DNA of 64,000 nt from positions 124,001 through 188,000 of the forward strand of contig WYBT01000021.1 of the NCBI GenBank assembly GCA_011525785.1. The letters run 5' to 3'. This document shows positions 10,201 through 18,638 of this stretch, in pieces. Position numbers and translations under genes: made by a program. Numbering within the stretch: the stretch's first letter is position 1; every line of letters begins with the position of its first letter. A model generated the notes under the pieces. The model worked only from the letters and a program-made list of their open reading frames with translations. It searched no databases and had not been told where the DNA came from. This DNA is from Planctomycetaceae bacterium (GTDB taxonomy: Bacteria; Planctomycetota; UBA1135; GCA-002686595).

Positions 10201-10910
10201 GACGCCGTTACGTGCGTCAGCTTCAAGCTGCGCACCTCGATCGTCATCGGCGGGCCGGCGTGGAGCTGGAGCGCGAGCTTGCCGCGCGGCTGGAAGCGCT
10301 GCTCGTCGAGGTCGAGCACCTCGACCGTGCGCACGCCGTTGAGCGTGAGTTCGACTCGCGGCCCGACGGCGCGCACGTGGTAGCGATTCCACTCGCCCTT
10401 GCGCGCTGCGCTGTCGAGCTGCGCGCTGTCGCCGAAGCTCGCTTTGCGCGCGCCGCTGGCCTCGAGCTGCACGCGCTCGCCGCGCCGCGCGACGACGCCG
10501 CGGCCGTCCTGCTCGTACAGGCATCCGCTCCAGTTCGGCCCGTCTTCGATGTCGGCCTGGAAGCCCGCGACCTGCCACTGCGCGCTCTCGCGGCTGCGGA
10601 ACTGCAGTCCAGAGTTGCCGCCGCTGATGCGGTACTCGAGCTCGACTTCGAAGTCGCCGACCTCGCCGCCGCGCCAGATCAAGTACGTGGTCGTGTCGCA
10701 CGGCGTCTGCGCGCTCGAGCGGCCGACGAGCACGCCGTTCTCGACGCTCCAGTAGCGCGGATCGCCGTCCCAGCTCGCCAGCGCGCGCTCGTCGATCAGC
10801 TCGAGCGCTGAAGCGTGCGTCGCCGTCTGGGGCTGCGCGCCGCCGGGCTCGTCGCTGCGGCAAGTGGAGAGGAGGAAGACGAGCAGGGCGGCGATGGGGG
10901 CGTGGCGCAT
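7245..10910 (-). CDS. DUF1080 / beta-propeller / HEAT / cytochrome c lipoprotein (PVC-type heme-binding protein)
   Basis: The 1221-residue protein starts with a lipoprotein signal (LLVFLLSTC, Cys 17). In order it has a DUF1080 domain (3-keto-disaccharide hydrolase/LamG-like, about residues 35-240), a galactose-binding-like jelly roll with FVNGAPALAVDEW (about 270-400), a soluble-dehydrogenase-like propeller with DSDMEWDVGLPWYRP and DFGWRHG (about 450-790), HEAT-like helices (about 830-1020), and a C-terminal cytochrome c domain with heme motif CAECH (1094-1098). This architecture is typical of Planctomycetes and Verrucomicrobia, where such proteins are thought to oxidise or degrade carbohydrates in the periplasm. 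The frame is open 173 codons further upstream, but that part is low-complexity and overlaps the divergent gene at 11014, so the lipoprotein Met was chosen. Substrate unknown. Confidence 0.88.
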   Translation of the reverse strand: MRHAPIAALLVFLLSTCRSDEPGGAQPQTATHASALELIDERALASWDGDPRYWSVENGVLVGRSSAQTPCDTTTYLIWRGGEVGDFEVELEYRISGGNSGLQFRSRESAQWQVAGFQADIEDGPNWSGCLYEQDGRGVVARRGERVQLEASGARKASFGDSAQLDSAARKGEWNRYHVRAVGPRVELTLNGVRTVEVLDLDEQRFQPRGKLALQLHAGPPMTIEVRSLKLTHVTASNEPLERFFAPQASPAREVSGPGPGAATPQWLWSGPQPREGEAVAFERHFELPRAATRATLRATADNRLRVFVNGAPALAVDEWFRPREVDVTALVRSGANTVTALAWNGSNAAGAWVELVLDAGEQRLLRLVTDASWSAHAVDGGAFDTWTAAEFAASRAGAPHVLGPVGIEPWHSMGPAMRGESAPTPSEESALAASELELPEGFVAELLYSVPKGEQGSWVVLCEDAKGRFYVSDQYGALYRVTAPAVGSSDATKVERVAVELGSAHGLCWAFDSLYAVVAESKSHEPGLYRCRDTNGDDMLDSVEQLRAFEGSGEHGPHAVVLGPDQKLWIVGGNHTKLPEPVDASWMTRAWAEDLLTPRLDDPNGHAVGILAPGGWIVRTDENAKHWELWAGGFRNAYDIAFDERGELYTFDSDMEWDVGLPWYRPARVCHVPPGADFGWRHGSGKWPSYYVDSMPATCDIGLASPTGVAFATKSGFDAKYKRAFFAADWAYGKVYAVRGDQFETFLSGKPFPVTDLCFAADGAMYITTGGRRTQSGLYRVRWAPATQPEQRASGRGQSFDFDAEDRVEIRKLLDPAAPAPTAADLGKRLTRTRLSDASLASLRAAIERASPETLAELAANFQDRFNLATVLSCALRAAPQATSALVLRRIDELPLENVGEGYRLDTLRVMGLALLRLEVDEATRAKWRERLIELFPYSMERTDRELVQLLAHLGDSRVIAPALAALAKAKTQEEKLWSAYCLRTLREGWTLEQRRQMLAFFDVEARSFKGGYSLEKYVQRIRADFVAGFSDAERAALAAELERPASTTVAASAPAAKFVRAWTREELAPLLREPLRDRDLARGRTAFVKARCAECHRFDGAGGATGPDLTGAGSRFSRSDLLDALLTPSATISDQYQDTEILTRDGDLFVGRIEGDADGVLKLRRLPPQEDLLEFKRDEIAARRPHPLSRMPSGLIDVLERDEVLDLVAYLLGEGARGN

Positions 10911-11013
10911 GGGGCGAAGAGGGTGCGGGCCCCGCATGCTAGCCACGGCTCTGCGGGCCGCCGGTGCGAGAGGGGGGATTCTCGCGCGCCGCGCGCGGTG
11001 GATACTCGGGCGC

Positions 11014-12126
11014 ATGAAGTCGACCTGGATCACCGTGGGCGCCGCGCTGGCCCTGGCTCTCGCGAGCGCTCGACAGGAGCCCACCGCCAGTCCCGAACTG
11101 CTCGCCGGCGAGTACCGCACGTTCGCGGAGCTCGAAATTCGCCGCGGATTCAAGGGCTCCGTGCACCGCGAGCCGAGCGAGGGCGAGTTGCGCGAGGCGT
11201 TGCACCTGTTCGAGCAGCGCGCGCTCGAGCTGCCGGCCGCGGTGGCGCGCGAGCTGGGCGAGCGCGAGCAGCGCAACCTCGAGGCGCGCGCGGACCTCGA
11301 GACCGGCGGGCCGCTCGCGATGCTGAAGAACCTCGCCGGCGGAGGAGGCGGCGCGCTCGTCGACCTCGTGGCGAGCCGAGACGCGCTGGCGGCGCTGTTC
11401 GTGCGCACGCAGCCCGCCACGCGCGTCACGGCTTCGACGAGCGCCGAGGTGCGCGCAGCGCTCGCTCCGGGCGCGACGATCCAACTGCCCGCTGGCGCCT
11501 ACGCCTTCGACAACCTGCTCGACCTCGAGCCGGCGTTTCCGCCCGAAGTCTCGCTCGTCGGCGCGGGGCGCGAACGCACCTTGATCGTGCTCGACGCTCC
11601 GCTCGCCTCGCGCGGCCCGCTCGAGGACTTCCGTCTCGCGCACTGCACGGTGCTGGTGCGCGGCAAGCAGCTCTTCCGCCAGGAGTTCGCCGCGACGGTC
11701 GAGCTCGACGACGTGCGCGTGATCGGCTTCGACAACGGCGTGCAGTCCGGCGCCGCGCTGCTCGAGTTCCGCGGCGGCGTGGCGCTCTCGGCGCGCTCGT
11801 GCGCGTTCCTGGGCGGCTACGGCGAACTGCCCGGCGGCGCCATCGCGCTCGCCACGCCGAACACGGCGCTCCTGGCGCACTTCGAGGCCTGCGAGTTCGA
11901 CCTGCACTCGCTCGGACTCTCGCGCCTCGCGCGCGGCGTGAGCGTGACCTTCCTCGACTGCACGCTCTCGCGCATCTTCGACAGCCCGATCAAGGAGACC
12001 GAGTCGTGGCTCGGCGTGCGCTTCGAAGGCGGCTCGCTGCAGCGCATTCCAGCCTCCGCGCGCCCCAAGTCGCCGCGCGCTGTCGAGGAACTCTTCCCCG
12101 GCTGGCGCGAGCGGCTCTCGCGCTGA
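11014..12126 (+). CDS. Secreted right-handed beta-helix-like protein
   Basis: The 370-residue protein has a short signal peptide (MKSTWITVGAALALALASA). Residues about 25-130 are helical and charged. From about residue 140 the sequence looks like the start of a pectate-lyase-type beta-helix: VRAALAPGATIQLPAGAYAF, then VSLVGAGRERTLIVLD. Coils with LDDVRVIGFDNGVQSGAALLEF, SARSCAFLGGYG, FEACEFDLHSL and TFLDCTLSRI follow. Such proteins bind or cleave polysaccharides, but no catalytic residues could be assigned. The ATG at 11014 was chosen for the signal peptide; the open frame reaches upstream to 10864 without coding character. It is divergent from the DUF1080/cytochrome gene, with about 100 bp between them that could hold both promoters. 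Confidence 0.75.
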   Translation: MKSTWITVGAALALALASARQEPTASPELLAGEYRTFAELEIRRGFKGSVHREPSEGELREALHLFEQRALELPAAVARELGEREQRNLEARADLETGGPLAMLKNLAGGGGGALVDLVASRDALAALFVRTQPATRVTASTSAEVRAALAPGATIQLPAGAYAFDNLLDLEPAFPPEVSLVGAGRERTLIVLDAPLASRGPLEDFRLAHCTVLVRGKQLFRQEFAATVELDDVRVIGFDNGVQSGAALLEFRGGVALSARSCAFLGGYGELPGGAIALATPNTALLAHFEACEFDLHSLGLSRLARGVSVTFLDCTLSRIFDSPIKETESWLGVRFEGGSLQRIPASARPKSPRAVEELFPGWRERLSR

Positions 12127-12197
12127 ACTCGTACTGCAGCGCGCTCTGCGCTCGTCGGACTCGCGTCGCCACTGCTCCGGGCGCGCGTCGCCCGCGA

Positions 12198-12569
12198 TCA
12201 GTTGATCGGCGCGAGCACCAGGCGCCCGTAGGCGATGAAGGCCATCACGAGGCCGAGCACGCCGCTCATCACGATCTGCGGGATCTCGCGGTGCTGCACA
12301 TGCACCCACACGAACACCAAGCTCTCGAGGGCGAGCGCCGCGGCGGCCCAGGCGCTCAGGCGCGGATGCCAGCGCAGCGCGGCCGGCACGATCAGCCCGA
12401 CCACGCACACCAGTTCGAGCACTCCCAACGCCGTCCACACCGACTTGGGCAGTGCGTTGAACGAGGGCACGTCCTGCGACACCTTGTCGAACAGGAACAC
12501 CTTCATCACGCCCGACGCGCCGTACACGAGCGCGGCGAGGATCTGCAGGACCCACAAGGTGGAGTTCAT
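12198..12569 (-). CDS. DoxX-like small membrane protein
   Basis: The 123-residue protein is almost wholly hydrophobic, with four likely membrane helices: WVLQILAALVYGASGVMKVF, VWTALGVLELVCVVGLIVPA, LSAWAAAALALESLVFVWVH and IVMSGVLGLVMAFIAYGRLV. The order and the short loops fit the DoxX-like family (PF13564 type), whose biochemical role is poorly known. Its ATG overlaps the stop of the upstream DUF1801 gene by 4 nt (ATGA), so the two are very probably translationally coupled. Family assignment is from pattern only. Confidence 0.8.
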   Translation of the reverse strand: MNSTLWVLQILAALVYGASGVMKVFLFDKVSQDVPSFNALPKSVWTALGVLELVCVVGLIVPAALRWHPRLSAWAAAALALESLVFVWVHVQHREIPQIVMSGVLGLVMAFIAYGRLVLAPIN

Positions 12570-13117
12570 TGAGTGCGTGCTCGCGTTTTCTGGTTGCCGG
12601 GACGGCTCTTCGAACGCGGCTTGGGGGCGCGCTCGACCCGCGCATCGCGCGCGGCGAGGTAGCTCGCGACGAAGCGCTCTGCGGGCACGCGCCGGATCAA
12701 CTCCCCGAGCACGTCGAGCGCCAAGTCCTCCGCGCGCTTGAAGCGGATGCAGCACTTGCCCATGTCGAGCTTCTTGCCGCTCTTCTTCCACGCGTCGACG
12801 AACCAGCGGTACAGCTCGCTGTCCTGGTCCTGATGCTTCACGTCCGCGGGCACGACCAGCGGCACGTACACCGAGCAGTAGTTCTTCTGCGAGGCCAGCC
12901 CCGCGAACGGCAGCGCTTGCGCGGGGTCGCAGTGGTACCCGGCGGGAAACACGCGGTGCGGGACGACCCAGCAGATCATCCCGTAGCTCATGCCCTCCTC
13001 GTAGCCGTCGCGGTCGAGGTTGTCGTTGATGGCCGCGCGCACCGCCTCGAGCGCGACGCGTCGTTCCGCGGGAAGCGACTTCAGATAGGCCGCGACGGTC
13101 GGTGCTTGGCTTTGCAT
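12566..13117 (-). CDS. DUF1801 (YdhG-like) family protein
   Basis: The 183-residue cytoplasmic protein has the DUF1801 pattern: an N-terminal helix with TVAAYLKSLPAERR, then IKYG-like MSYGMICWVVP, PFAGLASQKNYCSVYV, and KKLDMGKCCIRFKRAEDL before a C-terminal helix. DUF1801 proteins are small alpha/beta proteins related to the YjbR/CyaY-like fold; no enzymatic role is established. The C-terminal 25 residues are basic and Arg/Lys/Pro rich (APKPRSKSRPGNQKTRARTQ), which may be a nucleic-acid-contacting tail (inference). It is the first gene of a two-gene unit with the overlapping DoxX-like gene. Confidence 0.82.
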   Translation of the reverse strand: MQSQAPTVAAYLKSLPAERRVALEAVRAAINDNLDRDGYEEGMSYGMICWVVPHRVFPAGYHCDPAQALPFAGLASQKNYCSVYVPLVVPADVKHQDQDSELYRWFVDAWKKSGKKLDMGKCCIRFKRAEDLALDVLGELIRRVPAERFVASYLAARDARVERAPKPRSKSRPGNQKTRARTQ

Positions 13118-13226
13118 GACGGGGTGCGATCTCGGTCGGGCGCGGGCTGCGCTGTCGCAACCCGCGCGAGGATATCCCGAGAGACTCAGCTCGCGCCGTC
13201 AGCTCCGTGGCGCGCGCGCCGTGCGG

Positions 13227-14456
13227 TCACGGCACGTACGTCATCTCGACAGCGTCCGAGAGGTTGGTGGTCTTCGAGGCCGGCGGGTCACGGAACCAGG
13301 CCTGCGCAAACACCTTGTCGCCGGGCGACCAGGGATTGCCGAGCGAGCCGGGGTTCGCGGCCTGGAAGGCGTTCCAGTCGAGCGTGAAGGCCCCGTTGCA
13401 CGCGCTCGCGGTTCCGCCCGAGCTCTGCGCGAGCGAGCGCTGCGTCGGAGTCTTGACGCACAGGAAGCTGTTGCTCGTCGCCGACCACGGTTGGATCAGC
13501 GCGCCGGCGACGCTGTAGAAGATCAGGCCCGACTTCTGGCCTTCGACGTTGGCGACCGAGATCACGCACGGGTTGGCCGCGCTGACGCTGGGTTGGTTGC
13601 TCGCGGCGATCGCCGGGACGCAGCCGTTCGACGTGGTGCCCGCGGTGCAGTAGACCAGCGGCGAGGACGGCGCGAACAGCGACGGCGCGAAGCCGGCCCC
13701 GGAGAAGGTTTCGCTGAACGGCGAGGGTGAGAGGAGCGTGGCCGCGTCGTACGCGCCCAGCGCGATGTCCCACGAGTAGAGGACCTGACCCGCGTCATCG
13801 CCGACGAGCCAGACCTTGCCGCCGATGACTTCACAGCCGTCGATGTCGGTCTGACCCGCGGGATAGGCCGAGAGCTTGGTGATCGTGCCCGCGACGATGT
13901 CGACCTCGAACAGGCCGCCGCCCACGCCAGCCGGCGCGACGTCGCTGCACATGTAGAACTTGCCGCTGGTCGGGTCGTAGCCCAGGCCGCCCCAGTCGTA
14001 GGTCGTGACGCCGGGGTTGAAGACCGGCGTCACCAGCGGCGGCGTCACCGACACGTCGATCGTGTAGATGCCTTCGGGATTCGTCGCGGAGTTCGTGTTG
14101 CGGCCGCCCCAGAGGCGACCGGCGGTAGTCGGGTCGGAGGCGAGGCTCGCGAACAGGATCGCCGCGCCGTCGACGGTCGAGATCGGGTTGCCGAGGTTCG
14201 TCGTGCTCGGGCCCGAGCCGTAGCTCCACACGTGCATCGGCGTGCCGTCGTTGCAGTAGATCTTGCCGTTGAGGTCGTCGCAGGCGAGTCCCCAGACGTC
14301 GGTGTCGTTCCACAGCGGCGTGGAGGAGTTGGTGGCGAGGTCGATGTGCCAGGCGCACACGTTGCCCGTGCCCGCGTCGACGCCGACGATGAGCTGCGCG
14401 TGAGCGCCCGATGCCAGTGCGCTGAGCGCGAGGGCTGAAAAGAGAGTGTTCTTCAT
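13227..14456 (-). CDS. Secreted propeller-like protein with shared C-terminal domain
   Basis: The 409-residue protein has a clear signal peptide (MKNTLFSALALSALASGAHA). The middle resembles a six-bladed propeller of the SMP-30/NHL type (LIVGVDAGTGNVCAWHIDLA, GLACDDLNGKIYCND, DWGGLGYDPTSGKFYMCS). The last 142 residues (13227-13652) are a canonical copy of the shared C-terminal domain: YCTAGTTSNGC, VEGQKSGLIFYS, LCVKTPTQR, ACNG, WFRDP and AVEMTYVP. The open frame runs 208 codons further upstream across the uracil-DNA glycosylase gene, but that part is a shadow. A paralogous propeller with a more diverged C-terminal domain lies at 29499-30668. It is probably an exported, surface-attached protein of unknown ligand. 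Confidence 0.85.
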   Translation of the reverse strand: MKNTLFSALALSALASGAHAQLIVGVDAGTGNVCAWHIDLATNSSTPLWNDTDVWGLACDDLNGKIYCNDGTPMHVWSYGSGPSTTNLGNPISTVDGAAILFASLASDPTTAGRLWGGRNTNSATNPEGIYTIDVSVTPPLVTPVFNPGVTTYDWGGLGYDPTSGKFYMCSDVAPAGVGGGLFEVDIVAGTITKLSAYPAGQTDIDGCEVIGGKVWLVGDDAGQVLYSWDIALGAYDAATLLSPSPFSETFSGAGFAPSLFAPSSPLVYCTAGTTSNGCVPAIAASNQPSVSAANPCVISVANVEGQKSGLIFYSVAGALIQPWSATSNSFLCVKTPTQRSLAQSSGGTASACNGAFTLDWNAFQAANPGSLGNPWSPGDKVFAQAWFRDPPASKTTNLSDAVEMTYVP

Positions 14457-14527
14457 GGACGTGGAGTCTCGTTGTTGTTGGCGCCCGCGCGCCGGCCGTG
14501 CGCGGCGGAGGTGACCGCCATGGTGAC

Positions 14528-15127
14528 TCAAGCGCCGAAACCCGTGGGCCGTTCCAGCACGCTTCTTACTTGTTCGCGCAACTGCGGAACGAGTTCGCGC
14601 TCGAACCACGGATTGCGGCGCAGCCACAGCAGGTTGCGTGGACTGGGATGCGGCAGCGGGAACAGCGCGGGCGCGTGCTCGCGCCAGCCGCGGACGATGT
14701 CCGTGACGCTGCGTTTCGCCGCGCGCAGGTGGTAAGCGTGCGCGTAGCGCCCGATCACGAGCGTGAGTTCGACGCGGCGGAGCTGGCTGAGCAGCCTCTC
14801 GCGCCACGCTGCGGCGCACTCTGGCCGCGGGGGCAGATCGCCGCCCGCGCCCGTGCCGGGATAGCAGAACCCCATCGGCGCGAGCGCGATGGCGCGCTCG
14901 TCGTAGAACTCCTCGCGCGTGACGCCCATCCAATCGCGAAGGCGCTCGCCGCTGGGGTCGTTGAAGGGCACGCCGGTCTCGTGGACGCGGCGGCCGGGCG
15001 CCTGCCCGACGATCAGAATGCGTGCGCTGAGGCTGGCGCGCACGACGGGCCGCGGTCCCAGCGGCAAATGCTCCGCGCACAGCGTGCAGGCGCGGATCTC
15101 GCGCAGGAGCGCAGCGAGCGAGGTCAT
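14528..15127 (-). CDS. Uracil-DNA glycosylase family protein
   Basis: The 199-residue protein matches the uracil-DNA glycosylase superfamily. It begins with a short helix carrying CTLC (14-17). Then come the first active-site motif ILIVGQAPGRRVHETGVPF (38-55), GERLRDWMGV, APMGFCYPG and the second motif PLPHPSPRN (158-166), where the His contacts the uracil or its phosphate. In this family the enzyme cuts uracil out of DNA to start base-excision repair. The two N-terminal cysteines alone do not make a full four-Cys iron-sulfur site. The ATG at 15127 was chosen because it is the last Met before the conserved region and clears repeat copy A, which lies 22 nt upstream. Confidence 0.85.
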   Translation of the reverse strand: MTSLAALLREIRACTLCAEHLPLGPRPVVRASLSARILIVGQAPGRRVHETGVPFNDPSGERLRDWMGVTREEFYDERAIALAPMGFCYPGTGAGGDLPPRPECAAAWRERLLSQLRRVELTLVIGRYAHAYHLRAAKRSVTDIVRGWREHAPALFPLPHPSPRNLLWLRRNPWFERELVPQLREQVRSVLERPTGFGA

Positions 15128-15148
15128 CCTCGCGATGCTACGCCGCAG

Positions 15149-15253
15149 TTGGTTGTACGACGCCAGAGCAATCTGTCCCACGCCGCGCGAAGCAACGGGC
15201 GCTCCGAACGCAACGGCGGCGTGGGACAGATTGCTCTGGCACCGTACAACCAA
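15149..15253. repeat. 105-bp palindromic repeat, copy A
   Basis: This is a near-perfect inverted repeat. The 38-nt arms (15149-15186 and 15216-15253) pair at 36 of 38 positions around a 29-nt centre. The outer ends read TTGGTTGTAC and GTACAACCAA, and each arm carries CAGAGCAATCTGTCCCACGC in one orientation. It matches copies B (26778-26882) and C (57622-57726) at full length, with A inverted relative to them. It sits 19 nt downstream of the stop of the DEAD-box gene (15273) and 22 nt upstream of the glycosylase start. It could act as a transcription-end or mRNA-stabilising hairpin, or be a non-autonomous mobile element. Confidence 0.95.
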
Positions 15254-15272
15254 ACGGTGCTGCGAGGGTCGG

Positions 15273-16763
15273 TCAGAGGCCGGCGCCGAAGTCGTCGGCG
15301 TGGCGCTCGCGCGGCTGCGCGGCCGGGCGCGGCGCGGAGTTGGTCGCGCCGACCGGGGCGAACTGGCGCGGGCGTGCAGGAGCGTGGCGACGCTCGGGCG
15401 CAGGCTGCGAATGCGAGTCGCGACGCGGCGCGGGCCGAGAAGTGCGTTCAGGGCGCGAAGTGCGCTCGGGCCGCGAATGAACGCCGCGCGAGTGCGGACT
15501 GCGCTCGTGAGTGCTCCGCTCGGGGGCCGGTTGGCGCGGACTGCGGGCTTCGCGCTGCGCGGATTCGCGCTCCGCGGGCGCCGCATCGCGCGAACGAGGC
15601 GGCGGCGTCGAACGCGGCGGCGGGCCCGAACGCGCGCCGGCGGCGCGGCCCAGCACTTCGATCGAGCGCTTGGTGAGCTTCTCGATGTCGCGCAGGAACT
15701 CGCGTTCCTCGTCGTCGCACAGCGAGATCGCCAGCCCGCTCGCGCCCGCGCGGCCGGTGCGGCCGATGCGGTGCACGTAGGTCTCGGGCACGTTGGGCAG
15801 CTCGTAGTTCACGACGTGCGTGATGTCGTCGATGTCGATGCCGCGCGCGGCGATGTCGGTCGCGACCAGCACGCGCAAGCGGCCGTCGCGGAAGCCGTCG
15901 AGCGTGCGCTCGCGGTTGTTCTGCGACTTGTTGCCGTGGATCGCCTGCGAGGCCACGCCGTCCTGGTTCAAGCGCTTGGCGACGCGGTCGGCGCCGCGCT
16001 TGGTGCGCGTGAACACGATCGCGCGCCCGACGCTGGGGTCGCGCAGCAGATTCGTCAGCGCGGCCGGCTTCTCGGTGCGCGAGAGGAACATCACGCGCTG
16101 CGTCACGAGCTCGACCGTCGAGGCCGGCGGCGTGACCATGACCTTCACGGGCGAAGTCAGGATCGTGTCGGCGAGCTTGGAGATCTCCGGCGGCATCGTG
16201 GCCGAGAAGAACAGCGTCTGACGCTTGCGCGGGACCGCCGCGAGGATGCGCTTGACGTCGGGCAAGAAGCCCAGGTCGAGCATGTGGTCGGCCTCGTCGA
16301 GCACCAGCGTCTCGATTTGATCGAGGCGCACATGGCCCTGGCCCATCAGGTCGACCAGGCGACCGGGGCAGGCCACCAGGACGTCGACGCCGCGCTCGAG
16401 CGCGCGGACCTGCGGCGCCTGGCCGACGCCGCCGTAGATCACCGTGACGCTCAGGCGCAGGTGCGCGCCGTAGGTTTCGAAGCTCTCGGCGACTTGCGCG
16501 GCGAGTTCGCGCGTCGGGGTCAGCACCAGCACGCGCGGGCGGCGCGGCGTGGGCTTGCGCGGGGCAGCGGCGAGGCGCTGCAGGATCGGGAGCGAAAAAG
16601 CGGCCGTTTTGCCGGTGCCCGTCTTGGCGCAACCGAGCAGGTCGCGGCCTTCGAGCAGGTGGGGGATGGCCTGGAGTTGGATCGGGGTCGGAGTCGTGTA
16701 GCCGGCGTCGCGAACCGCACGTTGGAGCGGCTCGATCAGCGCGAGCTGTTGAAAACTGGTCAT
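15273..16763 (-). CDS. DEAD-box RNA helicase (RhlE-like)
   Basis: The 496-residue protein has the complete helicase core: Q motif [10 protein letters not shown] (25-34), motif I AKTGTGKT (46-53), PTRELAAQ (83-90), motif II DEAD (156-159), SAT (187-189), then [12 protein letters not shown] and [10 protein letters not shown]. The ATPase drives local unwinding of RNA duplexes, in RNA decay or ribosome assembly. The C-terminal 110 residues are a disordered basic tail rich in Arg, Pro, Ser and His with repeated SRPERT motifs, as expected for RNA-binding tails of the RhlE group. The ATG at 16763 directly precedes the conserved [14 protein letters not shown]; the longer open frame upstream lacks coding character. 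Copy A follows the stop. A second, different DEAD-box gene lies at 23865. Confidence 0.92.
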   Translation of the reverse strand: MTSFQQLALIEPLQRAVRDAGYTTPTPIQLQAIPHLLEGRDLLGCAKTGTGKTAAFSLPILQRLAAAPRKPTPRRPRVLVLTPTRELAAQVAESFETYGAHLRLSVTVIYGGVGQAPQVRALERGVDVLVACPGRLVDLMGQGHVRLDQIETLVLDEADHMLDLGFLPDVKRILAAVPRKRQTLFFSATMPPEISKLADTILTSPVKVMVTPPASTVELVTQRVMFLSRTEKPAALTNLLRDPSVGRAIVFTRTKRGADRVAKRLNQDGVASQAIHGNKSQNNRERTLDGFRDGRLRVLVATDIAARGIDIDDITHVVNYELPNVPETYVHRIGRTGRAGASGLAISLCDDEEREFLRDIEKLTKRSIEVLGRAAGARSGPPPRSTPPPRSRDAAPAERESAQREARSPRQPAPERSTHERSPHSRGVHSRPERTSRPERTSRPAPRRDSHSQPAPERRHAPARPRQFAPVGATNSAPRPAAQPRERHADDFGAGL

Positions 16764-17214
16764 GAACAGAGAGCATCCGGCGCCGCAGGGCGGCGCGGTG
16801 GTCGCTCGCCCGCGGCGGGGAGAGCGTGATCGTGGTTTGCCCCCCGAGTGGCGCAGCAATGCGCTCCCGCAGGGCATCTCGAGCGCGGACAGCAGCGCGT
16901 CGCCGTAGCGTCGCGCCCCTGGGCGGCTGGGGGTTCCTCCGTCTGAACGATTCTCAGTGGAACGATGCGCGGGCTCTGGCGACCCCAGTGGTCGCCCTTC
17001 ATCAGCCTTCGTCTCGCCTGCCGCGCGGAGGAACGCACAGCGGGGCTGGTATCGACCAAAGAGGTCGTCAGCACCCAATCCGAGGCGCGGAGCTTAGCAC
17101 GTGCGGCCCGGATTGGAAACGAGCGCGCCCCGCCAGCAGCTCGAGTGGCCGCTGGCGGGGCGCCGTGGGGAAGCTTCGGTCCGGGGCGGTCCGCTCGCCT
17201 CGGACAGCACTCGA
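16764..17214. other. Intergenic region, no gene recognised
   Basis: This 451-bp stretch lies upstream of the DEAD-box gene and downstream of the secreted Cys-rich gene, both on the minus strand. The overlapping open frames inside it are extensions or shadows without recognisable domains. It contains one clear hairpin (17125-17163). The remaining part could be a long 5' leader of the helicase gene, as is common for cold-induced helicases, but no specific regulatory motif was seen. Confidence 0.55.
17125..17163 (-). terminator. GC-rich hairpin downstream of the secreted Cys-rich gene
   Basis: Arms 17125-17137 and 17151-17163 form a perfect 13-bp stem (GCGCCCCGCCAGC with its complement) around a 13-nt loop. 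It lies about 50 nt past the stop at 17215 in the minus direction. On the minus strand only a short TTT follows the stem after a few bases, so it is a weak match to an intrinsic terminator. Confidence 0.45.
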
Positions 17215-18432
17215 TCAGGGCAAGTTGAAGTTGAGGATCGAGTTGGTCACGTGCGGGGCCCCGATGCGGCGGGCGGGGTTGCTCGGCGACGTGTTGCAGC
17301 TTCCCAGGTCTTCGAACTGGCGACCGAGCGCGAGTCCGGCGGCGTCGAAGGCCGGGAATCCGCCGATCGTCTCAGGCCCTTCGTACCACTCGATCGTGCC
17401 GGCGCCGGTGCAGCCGTTCTGCAGGCGCAGTTCGCCGAAGTCGAACAGCAGGTGCTCGACGCCGGGGAAGGCGTTGGCGTTGGTCCAGATGCCGATGCGC
17501 TTCTGCGTGAAGCGGCCGGTCGGGCTGTTGGTCACCGCGCTGCCGCACTGGCTCTGGGCCGACACGAAGGTGTCGATGTTCTGCGCGCCGGCCGTGGCCG
17601 GGCCGCACAGGCAGTACTGGTTGTTCGCGACGAAGTTGCCGAGCGCCTGCTCACGGTAGGTGCAGATCGCGGGGGCCGCGGCCCAGTTGTTCCAGCGCAT
17701 CGAGCCGCTCGTGATCGGGCCGTCGCTGATCAGCGTCTGGTTGGGGGCGACGACGAAGCCGGCGGCGGGGCCGACGATCGAGAACGACTTGCCCGGGTCG
17801 AAGCCGCCGGCCGGCGCGGGGCGAGCGGAGATCGGCGAGTGGTGCACGGCGTCGCACTCGTGGTTCAGCGACCAGGCCACGCTCCAGGTGTTGGTGGCGC
17901 AGTTCAGCGCGTAGTCGATGTGGCCCGAGAAGTACACGCGCGAGTACTGGTTCAGCGAGGCCGGGCGCTCGCAGTTGTTGTTGGGGACGTTGTTGGTCGG
18001 CACCAGGTCGCCGTTGATGATGAAGCGCCAGACCGTCAGCGGCGCAGTGCCGGCCGCGTTCGACTCGAACCAAGTGCGCGAGTACGTGGCGCGCACTCCG
18101 CCCGTCCAGTGCAGGAGGCCCGTGCCGCAGTCCTTGAGCTGGTAGCGGATGTTGTATTCGCCGCACACCAGCGCGCCGGCCTGCGCGACCGGCTTGGGCT
18201 TGCCGATCGACACGCAGAAGGGCCGCTGCAGCGCGGGCGCGCAGTTGTCGAAGCAGATCCAGAGGCCCTGCTGGGACATGGCCGGGAAGCTCGGCAGGTT
18301 GACCGCCGTCGGCGCGCAGCAGGGGCCGCCGTCGAGGTTGTCGGGCAGTCCGCACTGAGCCTGGGCGTCGGCGGAGAAGGCGCTGGCGGCGAGGCCGAGC
18401 GCGAGGGCAAAGCGGGTGACGGTGGCAAACAT
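17215..18432 (-). CDS. Secreted Cys-rich protein of unknown function
   Basis: The 405-residue protein has a signal peptide (MFATVTRFALALGLAASAFSADAQA). The mature part begins with a Cys-rich stretch (CGLPDNLDGGPCCAPTAVNL) and holds more than a dozen cysteines in total, suggesting disulfide bonds outside the cytoplasm. It has many Asn, Trp and aromatic residues and ends NSILNFNLP. It does not carry the shared YC/NGC domain and I do not recognise a family. The ATG at 18432 was chosen for the signal peptide; the same frame stays open far upstream through the kinase region, which is a shadow. It is divergent from the ECF sigma gene, with 206 bp between starts. Confidence 0.75.
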   Translation of the reverse strand: MFATVTRFALALGLAASAFSADAQAQCGLPDNLDGGPCCAPTAVNLPSFPAMSQQGLWICFDNCAPALQRPFCVSIGKPKPVAQAGALVCGEYNIRYQLKDCGTGLLHWTGGVRATYSRTWFESNAAGTAPLTVWRFIINGDLVPTNNVPNNNCERPASLNQYSRVYFSGHIDYALNCATNTWSVAWSLNHECDAVHHSPISARPAPAGGFDPGKSFSIVGPAAGFVVAPNQTLISDGPITSGSMRWNNWAAAPAICTYREQALGNFVANNQYCLCGPATAGAQNIDTFVSAQSQCGSAVTNSPTGRFTQKRIGIWTNANAFPGVEHLLFDFGELRLQNGCTGAGTIEWYEGPETIGGFPAFDAAGLALGRQFEDLGSCNTSPSNPARRIGAPHVTNSILNFNLP

Positions 18433-18638
18433 GGCAGGAGTTCCGGAGGGATTCGGACGGGAATGGTGATCGTTGGAAGCGCCAGGAGCGGCGACGCAGA
18501 CCAACTGGCGGCGCGGCCGCCCGTTTGGACAGGTTTCTCGCCGCTCGTGTGGGGAATTCGTCCCAACCGGGCGGCGCAGGCCGTTCCGAGCGCCCCGCGC
18601 CCTTGCCGGCCGGCCGCCACAGCGCAGAATCAAGACCC

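Noticed and set aside
10911-11429. 173-codon upstream extension of the DUF1080/cytochrome gene
   Set aside because: The extension is Ser/Arg/Ala-rich, overlaps the divergent gene at 11014, and would bury the lipoprotein signal inside the protein.
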